Assembly (NCBI GenBank): GCA_025331125.1
Contig: JAOALB010000002.1
Location: forward strand, 744,001-808,000
DNA: 64,000 bases
Direction: 5' to 3'
Source of the DNA: Mycogone perniciosa
Taxonomy: Eukaryota; Ascomycota; Sordariomycetes; Hypocreales; Hypocreaceae
Notes under the pieces: model-generated
The model's input: only the letters and a program-made list of their open reading frames with translations
Told to the model about the DNA's origin: nothing
The model's database searches: none
Shown here: positions 1 through 11,669 of the stretch, one piece after another
Layout of the letters: every line of letters begins with the position of its first letter
Position numbering within the stretch: position 1 is the stretch's first letter
Program-made: the position numbers and the translations under genes

Positions 1-312
1 ATGTGTTTTGTCGGCATCATTCATTCCTTCAAGCAACCACAGAGCCAAAAAGTGCTCCTTTCTCCGCCACGATGATGACCTGAACTCTTTTTACCCTTTC
101 CGTATTTACGGCCGGTGTTCCCCCCTGCTTCTTAACGACCCTCGTTCAATAATTCAGAATCTTCCCCCTTTACAAGCTCCCCCCTAAGACAGGTTCAAGG
201 GGTGAGGCTGCAGCCCTGTCGTTACATCATTCATCCAAACGTCAACCAATGGTTATACAAGGCCGTTGACGATCACCAGACATCATAGACCTCTAGAAAA
301 TCACCTTGAGCC
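1..312. other. 5' region of the phosphatidylinositol 4-kinase gene
   Basis: No coding signal is seen here. The stretch is rich in C/T tracts and directly precedes the kinase start codon, so it most likely holds that gene's promoter and leader. Confidence 0.5.
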
Positions 313-2778
313 ATGCCTCGACACCGCCCCGCTACAACAGGATACGAACGCCTCGCGCAGGCTGACGACAGCGACGATTCCGACAACGATGTCCTCATTG
401 AATCAACCGCATCGCTGCAGCCCGCATCTGCACCCCGTTTTGGACCGATAACACCGCGCCACCACTCTAGCGTGACCAGTCCTAAACTTGGGCCATCAAG
501 ACCTAGGTTTCGGCAGCGCGTTGGAAGCCATGGAGGTGTCGATATCAAGGCCATCAACGCCAGGCTGGAACGCTGGGCGGAGGAAATTGCATCGCGGTTC
601 AAACGCAAGGGGAGGACTAGCACGGGAGAGGAGGAGCGGTTGGAGATTCACCACTCAGTGTTCCAGCCTCCGGAAGGCGTACGGCCCATAACCGCCGAGG
701 CTCTGGCTGAGCCGCAGCCTGGTGTAATGACCAAGGCGGATTTCGAGACTGTTGTCGAGAGTGTTCGGTTGGCGATCCGACAAGAGATTCACCCGAGTAT
801 GATCTCCCAGGGAAGCTCCGGCAGCTATTTTGCTCGTGACCCAGACGGTAAGATCGTTGGCGTATTCAAGCCTAAGGACGAGGAGCCGTACGCGGCGGGA
901 AATCCAAAGTGGAACAAGTGGATTCACAGGAACCTGTTTCCTTGCTGCTTCGGGCGAGCCTGGTAAGTCATCTTAAGTACTATATGTCACGAACCGCCCA
1001 TTGCTGATTGATTCTCCAAGTCTGATTCCCAACCTCTCCTACGTCAGCGAAGCAGCGGCTTATGTACTGGACTGCCAACTACGGACACACCTAGTGCCAT
1101 ATACCGACGTCGTATGGCTATCTTCCAAGTCATTTCACTATCCTTTATGGGACCGGCGAAGCTTCTATAGGAAGAAGAAGCCTCTGCCTGCTAAACCCGG
1201 TAGCTTTCAGGTGTTTTTGAAAGGTTTCAAGGATGCTAACGTTTTCTTGCGAGAGCATCCATGGCCAGACCAATACTGGTCAGGGTTCCGGTCAACTGAT
1301 GCTAACCGCAAGAAGAAGAGACGATGGACCGAGAATTGCAGGCCGTCTGCTACTGCGTCGCCAGATGCTGCAAGCTCCAGTGATGATGAAGACGAGAGCC
1401 CGGGGCCAGCTCCTATTGCCAACCAGTTCATATGGAATGAGCAGCTGAAGCAGTCTTTTCGGGAAGAGCTGGAGAAGCTCGTCATTTTGGACTACATCAT
1501 GAGAAACACGGATCGCGGTCTCGACAATTGGATGGTCAAGGTCGACTGGGAGACAAACACAGTATCATTGGTATCAGACCCCATTCAAGTCAACATGGAC
1601 CCTGTCACCGAAGAAGATGAAGAAGAGCAAGGCCCGCGGCCTGTGGATGCGGCGCAAATGCCCCGTCAAGCAACACGGGCATCATATCCTTACAAACGCC
1701 AAAAACCCATGAATGCCTCAAGTCCTCGAAACAGGCAGAACGAACCAAAGATGTCGGTTGGCGCCATTGACAACTCACTCTCGTGGCCATGGAAGCACCC
1801 AGATGCTTGGCGAAGGTTGGTTTGCAATTCTCATCAGCGATTTTTTTAGTATAACTGACGTGAATGCTTAGTTTCCCATTCGGCTGGCTCTTCCTTCCAG
1901 TGGACCTTATTGGACGGCCATTCTCTCAGAAGACCCGGGACCACTTTCTGCCACTGCTCACATCCACAGCATGGTGGAGTGAGACGCAGCTAGCCCTCAA
2001 GAAAGTATTTCAGATGGATGAAGACTTTCAGGAACGCATGTTTGCAAAGCAGATTGCTGTCATGAAAGGCCAGGCCTGGAATGTGGTTGAGGCACTGAAG
2101 ACGCCTGACCATGGTCCACTTGAGTTGACCCGACGAGCCAAGGTGTGTGTCTGGGACGACCTTGTCGACGTGCCGGTTGCCGTGCCCATGCGGATGACGT
2201 CTTCAGAGATGCGCCGCAGCACCACCCAGAGACAATCCATGGATGAAGCTGACATTACCGGTTCAGCCCCAGCTGGCCGCGTCCCTGTCGATGACCTGCT
2301 CGGAATTGCTTCCGCCCCAGCAAACATGCCTCACCCAGGCCGTTTCGAAATTTCTAGCCCAACCGATGAAAACGCGCTGTCGCCTGACGAGGTATCCATG
2401 AATGGCTCAGGCATTCTGGGCTCTGCGGCTGCACAAATACAGACCAAGCCTTCTGTAGAAACTCAGCAGGCCCAGCCGAGAGGTTACACCGGCGGCTATC
2501 AAGGCCTGCCACGTACACTCAACATATACGAACCAGATCGCCGTCAAAACAAGCACCAGCGGCGTTACTCGTACGCCACGCCCGCTGCACGGCAACACAG
2601 CAACAGTATTGCCCAACAGCTCTACGGCAGTGACTTCTCCTCTGGTGCTGATCATGATGACCTCGAGGGAGACCTCGGGTACGCCGCTGCGGAAGGCCTG
2701 ATGGCTCATCAACGCAGAGTCATTGTGGAGCGTCTGGAGGCTGTAAAGAGCAGGAACCCAGTTTTCACATGGTGTTAA
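313..2778 (+). CDS. LSB6: Type II phosphatidylinositol 4-kinase, LSB6-like
   Basis: The product should phosphorylate phosphatidylinositol at the 4-position on endosome, vacuole or plasma membranes. Exons are 313-962, 1021-1815 and 1872-2778. The two short introns preserve phase and give 783 residues, longer than yeast Lsb6 mainly through extensions at both ends. Recognisable blocks are the nucleotide loop SGSYFARDP followed by VGVFKPKDEEPY with its lysine (about residues 170-200), then NLSYVSEAAAYVLD. Next comes the catalytic region YIMRNTDRGLDNWMVKV, and the IDNSLSWPWKHPDAWR segment that leads into FPFGWLFLPV across intron 2. A low-complexity segment with acidic and Pro/Ser residues separates the lobes. 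The C-terminal 200 residues are disordered-looking and unmatched. The family call is firm because the type II motifs occur in order; the exact start at 313 is the first ATG in the open frame. Confidence 0.92.
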
Positions 2779-5700
2779 ACCCCGGTCTGCATGGTCCCGG
2801 TATTTGCAGTGGGACTTTTGCCATTTATTGCAGTGCTGACGGGTGTGGTCCGCTTTTCTAAGAGGTACTATTATTATTGACCCCATATGGATCCGTTCTG
2901 TCGGTATCCAGCCCAGGCTGCTACACAGCCTCTCGCACTCACAGTCAGGTCGCATGCTGCCTTGTCTCGACCCCCATGCCAGAGTCCCTGCGTAACCGTC
3001 GCCGCTATGATACGGTACCCTGGCGAAAGGGGGGGTCACCGCAGTTCTGAAATTGCGTTTGATTCGGTCCCGGCAATGTCGTTAAAAATTTTCAGAGACA
3101 GCGAAAAAGGTCCGAATTCACAGGAAACACGTCAAACTGGATCTGGAATTTTGCATTAGACTGATGTAGGGGTATTAGAGGGGGGAGGTTGACTGCAAAC
3201 GAATCGTTATGTTGTATCACAATGTTATGTAGGTGTTGGGGTTCTGGTGAAGGGGCTGGTTTTCTCATTTAGGTATGATATGCATGTTTGGTTGCCTTGC
3301 GAAACTATTACCATGCAGTACTACAAACAAACGGGCTACCAAATGAGCACACATGATAGAGGGCCAGATACTGAAGGAACGGAATGGTCCGGATTGAAAT
3401 CACAAAGGGCAAACAAAGGTGGGACTGAATGAAGCAGTAGTAGTACGAAGTACGAATCAGTGCTCCGTACTCCGTACTAGGATTCGACTACCGCAATGAT
3501 GACAGTTTTCAGGCTGAAACGAACGCGAGAGCTACTGCACCTGGGTATCTAGTTAGATGTTCGCGAGAATTAGGATTGGTTTAAGATTTTGTTTCTTTCT
3601 CAACCATTTTGATAGTATGCTTGATTCGGCTAAGTTGGCATGCAGAAGAAGAGCCGAGTGTCTCACGCAAACTGGCATGTAAATTCAAGCCATTTGGTGA
3701 ATAATTGACTGGGCCGTCCACGAACCTGCGCTCCATAGTATGTGGGTTTTCGCATGTAAATTCGCCCAGTGTGGACTACGCCTAGACACCTTTGGAGAAA
3801 GTAAATCTCTTCCTTCAAAATTCCCCAGTTAACCAACCGCAATACGTTGGCTTCTCATATCCGAGGAGCGAACCCGACATTCTGGTTCCAGATCCCGAGG
3901 GCTCGGGTCGGCAAAAAAAGGGGCTGGGGCAAGGGACCCCCTGTAGCGGTTCCGCCCGTCTCAACAAAGCCTCCTATGCAGAGATGACGGCCGCTGGAGA
4001 CATGGTCACGGGCGTCATTGATTAGCATCTGCGAGAGCTATGTACTCCGTATTCGTGCTTTATTCGTGTCATGTCTAACATAATGTGTCGAAGCTATCCA
4101 TAAGACACGTTAGCAATGGCACCTCGCAGCCAGCGGCAGTTGATTCACTCCTCTCACTAAGATTGTCAGGTTTCCGAGTCGGCCGTGAGCATGGGGCCCA
4201 TCAAATCGTTTGTCCACAGTCGTCCAATCTAACCAAACACGGTAGACTGTATGAAGAAGGCCTGACACGCCAATACTACTCGTACTACGAAGTACGGAGT
4301 ACTATCAACAGTACAGAGTAGCAACGGTAGGATTTTGGCATTTAGTACGGAGTAACACTGCCAGCACCCTTGCCGATGCCCATATGGAGTACGAGCATGT
4401 TTTCCCCCTTGCCCCGGACGGGACTAGACGAAGCAAAGCGACAGCACAGCAGTCAACCAGAACGGGCCGAAATAGTAGGCGACGTGTACTTCGTATACTC
4501 TTGCACTTACGGCACAACACTATATTCGATGCACTGTCGGTGCAGGCTTCAACAGTTGGGTTTGTCTTGAGGAAATAGCACCTAGCAAGGCACTCGTTGT
4601 TTCTTGGCACCCGGTTGCGGAATTTTCCCTAATTCGACATCCCTGGACGTAGTAGGTTACTATCCAGCAGCTTGGATCCGCGTGGGCCGCTAATAATATG
4701 TGCATCATTAGTGATGGCTCCCCTTGTTTCAATCTCTGGCGGATTCCCAACCTCAATTCATCTCAGGGTTGGAGCGGCTACTAGCACACTGCGGCCAATA
4801 TGAAGTGTCTTGGTCGTCCTGAGATAACGGGATCCCCTTTTCCCATACATTACTCATCAGTTAGTAAATGGGTACTCCGTAGGCGTAGCAATCGCCCTGA
4901 GGTCAAAAGCAAAGAGGGCGTAGATATCCGACTCCGCAGACAGTCCTCATCTGACATGTCAAACTTGCGATCTGCACCTGCTGGGGAAACATCGCGGGGC
5001 CATGACGCGACCCAGGGGGCCTGTAATCAGTGCCAACGTGGCAACGACATCTTGTACTTTGGACAAGCCCCTGCAACTAGGGCAATCCGATCTCGGTAGT
5101 AATGCCTGATAATGGAGCTTCAATAAAGTCGTGCCTGGTGTACGAGTAGTAGCAGAACTCTACTGGAGGCGGTGAGCCTCGTGTTGCTGGTCCATGGAAG
5201 TTTTTGGTCTCCCTTTCGATGCTGATTGCTAGAATTCAGGCATATATTCCCAACCCACGTATTGCTTGCTGTACATGAAGCTCTCTTCAGCACCATTTTG
5301 CCGACTGCGCTCCGGCACTTTGTCTTGGGGTGGGCATTGGTCATCCGTAAGAGACCACTGCTCTCTCAGGACGGTAGATGCTTTGACTCTTTTGTGCCAC
5401 GTCAAACGCCAATCAGTTTAATCGCCGCAGAACGTGGTCAGAGGTTTTTACCCTGCTGTATTACCAGGCTTGATCAGCACAGTTTCGCTCTCTATGGCCA
5501 ACCATAAGTCCCGAACCAATGAGCATTTGCTTCCCAGCATACAAACCCTTTTGGAAGGAGCGGGGATAACCGAAGAGTGCGGAACATGGCCGACGTTCTA
5601 TTTTCTGTGGCCGTTAACAGGAAGGTTTGATAGAAGTGCGACAGCCAAGGAGGGCATCGAGACGACGCTGCAGGACTCCGTGCCAATACCGCCATGTTTG

Positions 5701-6656
5701 CCTTCTGCGATGTTTGCCCTCCGCAAAGGTATGCACGTCCGCCTCACTAATACATGTGGCGAAGACGCTCGGGATCCAAGTACAGATCGGGCAATACAAA
5801 GTAGAATGACAACACACTTGTCTTCCTAGCTTCCGGTATAGGTACATGCTACCAGGTCCGAATATCTCGCCGTGACAGTAGTAGTCCTGTTCCCTAGACC
5901 CATGCTGTGGCCGCCAGGCTTGGGCAGCGACGGCGGCTGTTTGGTTGGAACTGGCGCCATTCATCAGTTGAGCGGAACCGTCATAGTAGCGGCTTGGGCC
6001 GTGATATATGCAGTCTCAGTTTTCCCGAGCGCCGGCGGATCCTTCATGCGTCACTGTGTGTGTATTGGCTAGCTTTGCCTCGCCGCCTCTGTAGCATACC
6101 CCTGGTCTTGACCTGGGCTGGTCGCTCAACAAGGGGGGAGCACAGGCGACCATGGCGTGCGTACTTTGGATGATACTCACTCACACAAAAGATCGGCAAC
6201 TTTGGAAGAACCAGCAAGGTCTTCCGCTGGCCAGTTCAATCGGGTCTTGGAAACCCGCTCCACTGTTTCCGACGAAGAAACACACCCCGTTTTCTCTCCG
6301 ATGGCCGGCCAGCCACAACAGCCGCACGCCTAGGACCTCATTTTGACCCTGATCCGACACTGTAGAGCTTTTTCTGGTGTGCGAGGGGCTCGTGTATGAA
6401 TGGACTGGGGCCAAGCTTTGGGTACCACATGACACCGAAAGTCCAAATAGCGTTTCGTCCAAAACTAGGCTGGGAAGAGTATCGTTCGATCTGTTTTATA
6501 CCACTGTACAAGGGATTTCCTGATACTGGTGATATTCGTCAGACAATAAGTCAGCTCCTAGCCGCCTTCTTGAGTCCAAAAGCCAACATGGATCCAGAGT
6601 CAGAGCCACCATTCGACTCCGGACAAGCCAACAGTATTGCTAACCGGTCTCCCCAG
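2779..6656. other. Long non-coding interval with scattered short repeats
   Basis: I see no convincing gene in this stretch. Open frames are short, lack recognisable motifs and show no chain of phase-compatible exons. It contains several copies of the dispersed TACGGAGTAC-type motif, for example near 3461-3480, 4291-4302 and 4345. The first exon of the downstream methyltransferase may lie in its last part, but I could not place it. Confidence 0.5.
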
Positions 6657-8358
6657 AGATGGAACCATCCCACTTGATGAGACGGTCATAGAGACGGTCA
6701 TAGAGACGGTCGACTACTGTGATCGAACGTACCAGCAACATGCCTTATCAAATGGCATATACTTCGCGCCAATCGATGAAGTATGGCACATTCCACCGCT
6801 ACCTCGCCAAGGCCATAACCGACGTTTTCAGATGGTTCCTAACTTGTGCCATAGGAAGAAGCAGAGCGCTTGGGGATGATGCATACTGTTCTCGGCAAGG
6901 TTTTCGACGAAAGATTGATCTTTCCCCCCGTAAGCTCGCCGAGGAGAATCCTCGACTGTGGCTACGGCGCGGCGGATTGGGCTGTTGATGTTGCTCTGCA
7001 GTTTCCCGACGCAGAGGTATGTCGATGACCCCATTCCCTTGGCTTCTTCAATTTCCCCAGGCGTTACGACTCGGAATAGACGGTGCAACCGTGGGTTAAA
7101 ATCAAAGCTGTCCGTCGAAGGGTCGTCACCCAAACGGTCAGGAGGGACAGTAAGACCAGAAACCATCACCGCCGTTGTCACCACATCCAGATTCGAAATG
7201 TCATAGCAGGGACAGGCAGCCATATCCACTGGATCCTCGGACACTCCGTTATCTTGGGCCCAACCAGAAAAACTTTCAAAAGCTAGTTGCGCTGACGGTC
7301 CAATACACAGGTTTTAGGGATAGACATTAGCCCACACATGATCCCGGACGAGACCCCTAGTAATCTCGAACTGCAGGTTGACGATTTGAATGGAAGGTAA
7401 GTAGCCAGAGGCAAACATGCGCGACTCCCCAAAGCCACGAGCGATGACTGAGCACAGGATGACATGGTAGCTTCACATTTCCTTCCAACCATTTCGATGT
7501 CGTTCACAGTCAGATGGTTGCCGGCGGAATTCATGCGAACCGATGGCGAAGTTATTTGCGAGATATATATCGAGTTCTCCAGCCGGGCGGTTGGTGCCAA
7601 ATGGTAGAGATCTATTTCAATGCCCAGTCAGATAACGGAACATTATCCAGAGGCAAGTCCTTCATTTCCCTATCCTTCTAGGGGGAGTTGAACCTACTGA
7701 ACTGTGTAGATCACGCTCTATCAAGATGGTCGAGTGGCTACCTCGAAGCGATGCACGCCCACAAGGACCCCCGAGCAGCCCTGCATCTCACAGATTGGAT
7801 GAGAAGTGCCGGGTTCATCGAGATTGAATCGAGGCTCCTGACCCTGCCTATGTGCGCGTGGTCGACTGGTAGGGCATATTAACCACTGTCGCTGGGTTAC
7901 ACAGTATCTGATGACTCTGGTGACGTTTGCAGACCCTCGTGATCGTGGTATTGGTGCAGCAAACAACGGCAACGTAAGTCAGCTGCTATACTCGATGGGA
8001 CTGTATCCGTTCACGCATATGCGAGGGTAAGTCGAGCCGTTTCCGCCACTGGCATTAACACCGATTGTTGACATGATCCGTTTGGCTCCAGGATGCCTTT
8101 GGAGGAATTCCAGTTCTTAGTAGCACAGGCCAGGGGCGAGGCCAGCAACCCTTCGTTCAAGGTATAGACCCAGGACAGTTGATGTCAAAGGGCAGTTTCC
8201 CAAGACAGGTATCGGCTAACAGCGAGATCAATGATACTAACACAGGCCTATTTTCCTCTGTGAGTCAACGCCAACTTCTCAGGCGGTCTTTGTAGTGCAT
8301 AGAGGCTTACGGGTATCCGCCTAGGTATGTCTTTATCGGCCAAAAGCCCCGTCGTTAA
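6657..8358 (+). CDS. LaeA-like SAM-dependent methyltransferase, 5' end unresolved
   Basis: The gene encodes a class I S-adenosylmethionine methyltransferase of the fungal LaeA/UMTA-like type; its substrate cannot be told from sequence. Exons are 6657-6780, 6855-7016, 7311-7396, 7471-7652, 7710-7868, 7933-8026, 8092-8161, 8246-8259 and 8325-8358. All phases agree and give about 307 residues. Motif I reads RILDCGYGAADWAVDVA, followed across an intron by VLGIDISPHMIPDETPSNL and then NHFDVVHSQMVAGG. The post-core block is YLRDIYRVLQPGGWCQMVE, and the end is AYFPLYVFIGQKP. The intron after exon 4 has a GC-AG boundary (AG/GCAAGT). Exon 8 is only 14 nt. The intron at 7017-7310 is unusually long. The start is unknown: the first exon shown begins after a good branch site and acceptor at 6656, while the nearby ATG at 6588 is in another frame. 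That points to a missed upstream exon or a frameshift. Confidence 0.85.
6686..6715 (+). repeat. Three tandem copies of a 12-bp unit in the methyltransferase N-terminus
   Basis: The unit GAGACGGTCATA is repeated nearly three times and codes for ETVIETVIETV. It keeps the frame, so it changes length without breaking the gene. Confidence 0.8.
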
Positions 8359-10137
8359 AGAGGGCCATGAGACTCGGGTCCAATTAGGCCGCATCCTGGT
8401 TCAAGGACCATGGATCATGTCCTCTGGATACCGGTGGACGAGCACCTGTTTTGGATCGCACAGATATGTTGGGGTACGGCAGGTATTTTGGCGATGGGTC
8501 ATTTGGCCCAGGATTCAACGGACACATGGCCTCCAAGGCGGCCTCCAAGGCGGCCTCAGACTTGTTTCGGTTTTTTGGGTGGCTTCTCGGGCGGCGGACA
8601 AGGACATGGAAATGATAGAGGGAAGAGGGAAGAGGGAAACGAGAAACTAGGAGGATGGACGGTAGTCGAAAGAAGGTTTGTGGTGGATCGGGATGGCAGG
8701 TGGCGTTGACGTTTGGTACTTGCCTTAACCAGATGCGGGCTGGCAGCTCAGATCCATTGTAGGTACGAGTGAGTATAAGTCCGGGATCGGCTGGAGATCG
8801 GAGGGGGTTGTGCATGGATATGTATCTTCGGAGGGTTGCACGGAGGTGTTCTGATAGGGCAGAGACCGAGACTGCAGTGGCAGCAGCAGTGGCAGCAGCA
8901 CTACGGAGTGCGGAGTAACGGTGGTCGCTTCTGATGCTGGTGGTTCTGCCGCTTTTGGGGCACAGAGGTGGCATCCAATAGGTGAGAGATAGACTGCTGG
9001 CCCCCAAAATGCGTTCCATCTTTGGTCTGGACTTTCTCTTGTCGTGTGTGTTGGGCGAAAGGAGCAAAACGCGCATGGTGGTGTGTGCCCAACATTCAGC
9101 ATTCAGGGGCACTGGGGAACAATACGGAGAATGCAACGCAGGAGGACATTCACCTACCTCACCTCAGCGAGATTTTCCGCCGATCCCTCTTCGTACACGC
9201 GGGTCATGTGTGCGTTTACGAAATATGTACTCGTACAATGGCTCTCGAATCGCATGAGCTGGAAGCGAGCCGTACTCGTAAGGCCATGTCGGGTCAGGTC
9301 AGGTAAGCCAAGCCGCGGGCGATGAATTACTCGAGCCGGCGGCTGCTACTGCTACTGCTCTACGAAGTACTACATACTCATACATACAAATTAGTGGTAC
9401 CTTGAGTTGCAGCCGGTAAAAGATGGCGTCTGGTACGTGTCCCGATTCCGCGTCGCTGAACCCACTGCTGGCCAACACGTCGATTGGGCTGCGTGCAGAC
9501 GAGGGAGGATGTTTTCTGTTTTGTACGAGGGTGATGTCTCTAGAATCGTGCACCAGACACGGCATAGTACTCGTAGTAGTACTCGTACTACGATAAACAC
9601 CTCTGTATTACGAACTACAAGTAATAGTAACTATGTACGGAGTACGGAGTACTAGTAATGTTATTCCCCGGACCCGCGGCGATTCGTATCTAGTTTAATA
9701 GACTACCTGCTAAAATGTCCGGCGATACTCCGTACGGAGTACTCAGTCCTTTGATCCTGGGTTCGGATCGGAGAGATCCTTGCTGGTGCGTCGAAGTGGG
9801 AGCGCCATAAAATGGTCAGGTGATATGGCGCCGCTCAGATGGACCAGTGAGCTGAGATAGATCTCTGTGTGAAGTATTGATTGATGCCATTGCCTTGTTC
9901 GGGATCAATAACAAAAAGCTTTTTTGCTATAGAAATCTTCTGAGCCCCCCTTTGTCTCCTCTGTCTCATATTTGACAGAGTTATGAACTATTAGCTGTCC
10001 CGTCACATTAGGTATTAGTACACACTAGTCCTTAAGCAAGGTCTTAAGCGCCTACCCTATGCTCGCCGCCACAACAATAGGTGATTTTTTTCTAACCCGA
10101 TCACTCCACACGCAACCTATTGCTTCGCATCGATCCA
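8359..10137. other. Non-coding interval with palindromic motif copies
   Basis: Long open frames on both strands around 8384-9136 have biased composition and no recognisable domain, and I treat them as chance. Copies of TACGGAGTAC occur in tandem near 9634-9653, and a perfect 16-bp palindrome sits at 9726-9741. The last 150 bases presumably hold the AIM41 promoter. Confidence 0.5.
9726..9741. repeat. Perfect 16-bp palindrome TACTCCGTACGGAGTA
   Basis: The sequence is its own reverse complement over 16 bases. It is formed by two head-to-head copies of the dispersed ACTCCGTA motif seen throughout the window's non-coding DNA. Confidence 0.85.
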
Positions 10138-10740
10138 ATGGCAGCCTCCAAGCCCACGATGCATCTGCTCACGGCACTTCGGTGCTCGCGGACGCCTCAA
10201 TTCCTTTATAGGACGTGCCGTCTCTCAATGCCAGCAGCCTCCCGATTCTACTCAACCTCAGAAGATGTCCCGCCACCACTGTTGCAGAAGCTCAAGGGCG
10301 AGCTCAAGACAGCAATGCGAGCCAAGGACGCGCCACGACTCTCTGTTCTCAGGGCTATTATGGCGGCAAACCTCAATGCCTCCAAGACCTCTTCGCCGAT
10401 CCGAACCGATGTGCAGCTCCTCGCTTTAATACGGAAGCTCCAAAAGAGCGCGCAGGACGCCATTGCAGATGCCAAGGCTGCAGGAAGAGAAGATCTCGTC
10501 GAAAAGGAGCAGCAGCAGATCAAAATATTGGAAGAATACGTGGCCGGCAGCGGCATTCAAACAATCGGGGAAGCTGAGCTTAAGGCCATTATTCAAGATG
10601 CTGTCGAGGCTTCCAAGAGCGCTGGCACGGCTGGGAAGTCTCTGATGGGCGATGTGATGAAGCGCATATCCGGTGCTCTCGAGGGCAAGGATGTGGATAA
10701 GAAGACCATTGCTAGCATGGTCAAGGAGATGACGAGTTAA
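10138..10740 (+). CDS. AIM41: Mitochondrial GatB/YqeY-domain protein, AIM41-like
   Basis: This single-exon gene encodes 200 residues. The first 40 or so are rich in Arg, Ser and Leu with no acids, as expected of a mitochondrial presequence, and end near RFYST. The rest is a YqeY domain: LLQKLKGELKTAMRAKD and LSVLRAIMAANLN near the start, helical pairs in the middle, and the closing MGDVMKRISGALEGK. The domain is the tRNA-binding tail domain related to the GatB subunit of glutamyl-tRNA amidotransferase. In yeast, Aim41 affects mitochondrial inheritance, but its molecular role is unknown. I chose the ATG at 10138 because the open frame upstream has no other ATG. A TACGGAGTAC copy lies just after the stop. 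Confidence 0.92.
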   Translation: MAASKPTMHLLTALRCSRTPQFLYRTCRLSMPAASRFYSTSEDVPPPLLQKLKGELKTAMRAKDAPRLSVLRAIMAANLNASKTSSPIRTDVQLLALIRKLQKSAQDAIADAKAAGREDLVEKEQQQIKILEEYVAGSGIQTIGEAELKAIIQDAVEASKSAGTAGKSLMGDVMKRISGALEGKDVDKKTIASMVKEMTS

Positions 10741-11137
10741 TGAATCGAACGAGCTGTACGGAGTACAACACATGTATAACACGACAAAAATATCTGCAAA
10801 TCTATGTACCAACCAACCTCTCTGCTATACTATACCTTGCCTGTAAGATTATCAAGTCGATATACCAATTTCCGACTTGACGATACGCGGGCGAATTAGA
10901 AGCCAAGTACGAAGCAATTCGTACTTCTACGGTGTGAATCTTTGGGTGGCGTCCGCTTCAGGAAACAGACCCCTCCTGGCCGGCCTGCCTCGGCTAGCAT
11001 TATTGCTCTTGACTGTGTGGAGAGCACTGGAAGGAGGTGACTCATACATCATTCTCTCGTCATCATCATTAATTCGGCATCGAGGATCCAAAGTCAATAC
11101 TCGTATCTAAGCGCATTCAGAAACCAGCCGATATTAC

Positions 11138-11601
11138 ATGAACGACATGCCCCGCCAAAACATCTCTTCTGGCTCTGCCTTTGAGGCGGAGATAGGATAC
11201 TCCCGCGCCGTCGTTGTCGACGACTGGGTCATCGTCTCAGGCACTACGGGGTGAGCTTCATTGCTTGACCTCGATGTTTCCAATCATAACTCTCATCTGC
11301 GCACAGCTATGACTACCAGACCGACCAAATCTCACCAGATGTTGCCGAGCAAACGGAGCAAACACTTGCCAATATCGACAAGGCACTAAAAGAGGCTGGC
11401 TCCTCCATGTCTGACGTTGTCCGCGTGCGGTATATCCTCCCAGATCGCAACGACTTTCCGAAAACTTGGCCGGTGCTGAAGAAGTGGTTTGGCGAAGTGC
11501 GACCTGCGGCGACCATGGTGCAGTCCGCGTTGATGAACGAGGAGATGAGGATTGAGATTGAAGTAACGGCCAAGAAGGGATGCGGACAGGCGGATAAATG
11601 A
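11138..11601 (+). CDS. RidA/YjgF/YER057c family protein
   Basis: Exons 11138-11250 and 11307-11601 join in phase to give 135 residues, the usual length of the family. RidA proteins form trimers that hydrolyse reactive enamine/imine intermediates from amino acid breakdown, but several fungal members have other or unknown substrates. The fold signature is visible: YSRAVVVDDWVIVSGTTGYD near the N-terminus, QTLANIDKALKEAGSSMSDV in the middle, and VRPAATMVQSALMNEEMRIE with the conserved arginine before the final strand. There is no mitochondrial presequence, so a cytosolic location is likely. It converges on the YeeE-type transporter gene; their stops are about 70 bp apart. A second in-frame ATG lies nine bases downstream of the chosen start. 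Confidence 0.9.
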
Positions 11602-11669
11602 GTTGAGCCCCATCATCTACGCAAAAGAAAGCGCCTCTGCAGATTGATTGCAGAAAGATGGCATCAATG

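Noticed and set aside
5434..5964. Open frames on both strands in the 5.4-6.0 kb region
   Set aside because: Neither strand shows a domain or exon chain. Codon use does not resemble the genes nearby.
6828..7244. 138-codon minus-strand frame covering the long methyltransferase intron
   Set aside because: It overlaps the conserved methyltransferase exon on the opposite strand, and I recognise no family. It does not explain the intron's length well enough to call a gene.
6588..8358. A secondary-metabolite gene cluster around the LaeA-like methyltransferase
   Set aside because: No polyketide synthase, peptide synthetase, terpene cyclase, P450 or transporter is found next to it within the window.
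8384..9136. 250-codon open frame on the minus strand
   Set aside because: Biased composition (Pro, Ser, Arg, Leu), no domain and overlapping open frames on the other strand; it is more likely chance in GC-rich non-coding DNA. Its left end lies just after the methyltransferase stop.
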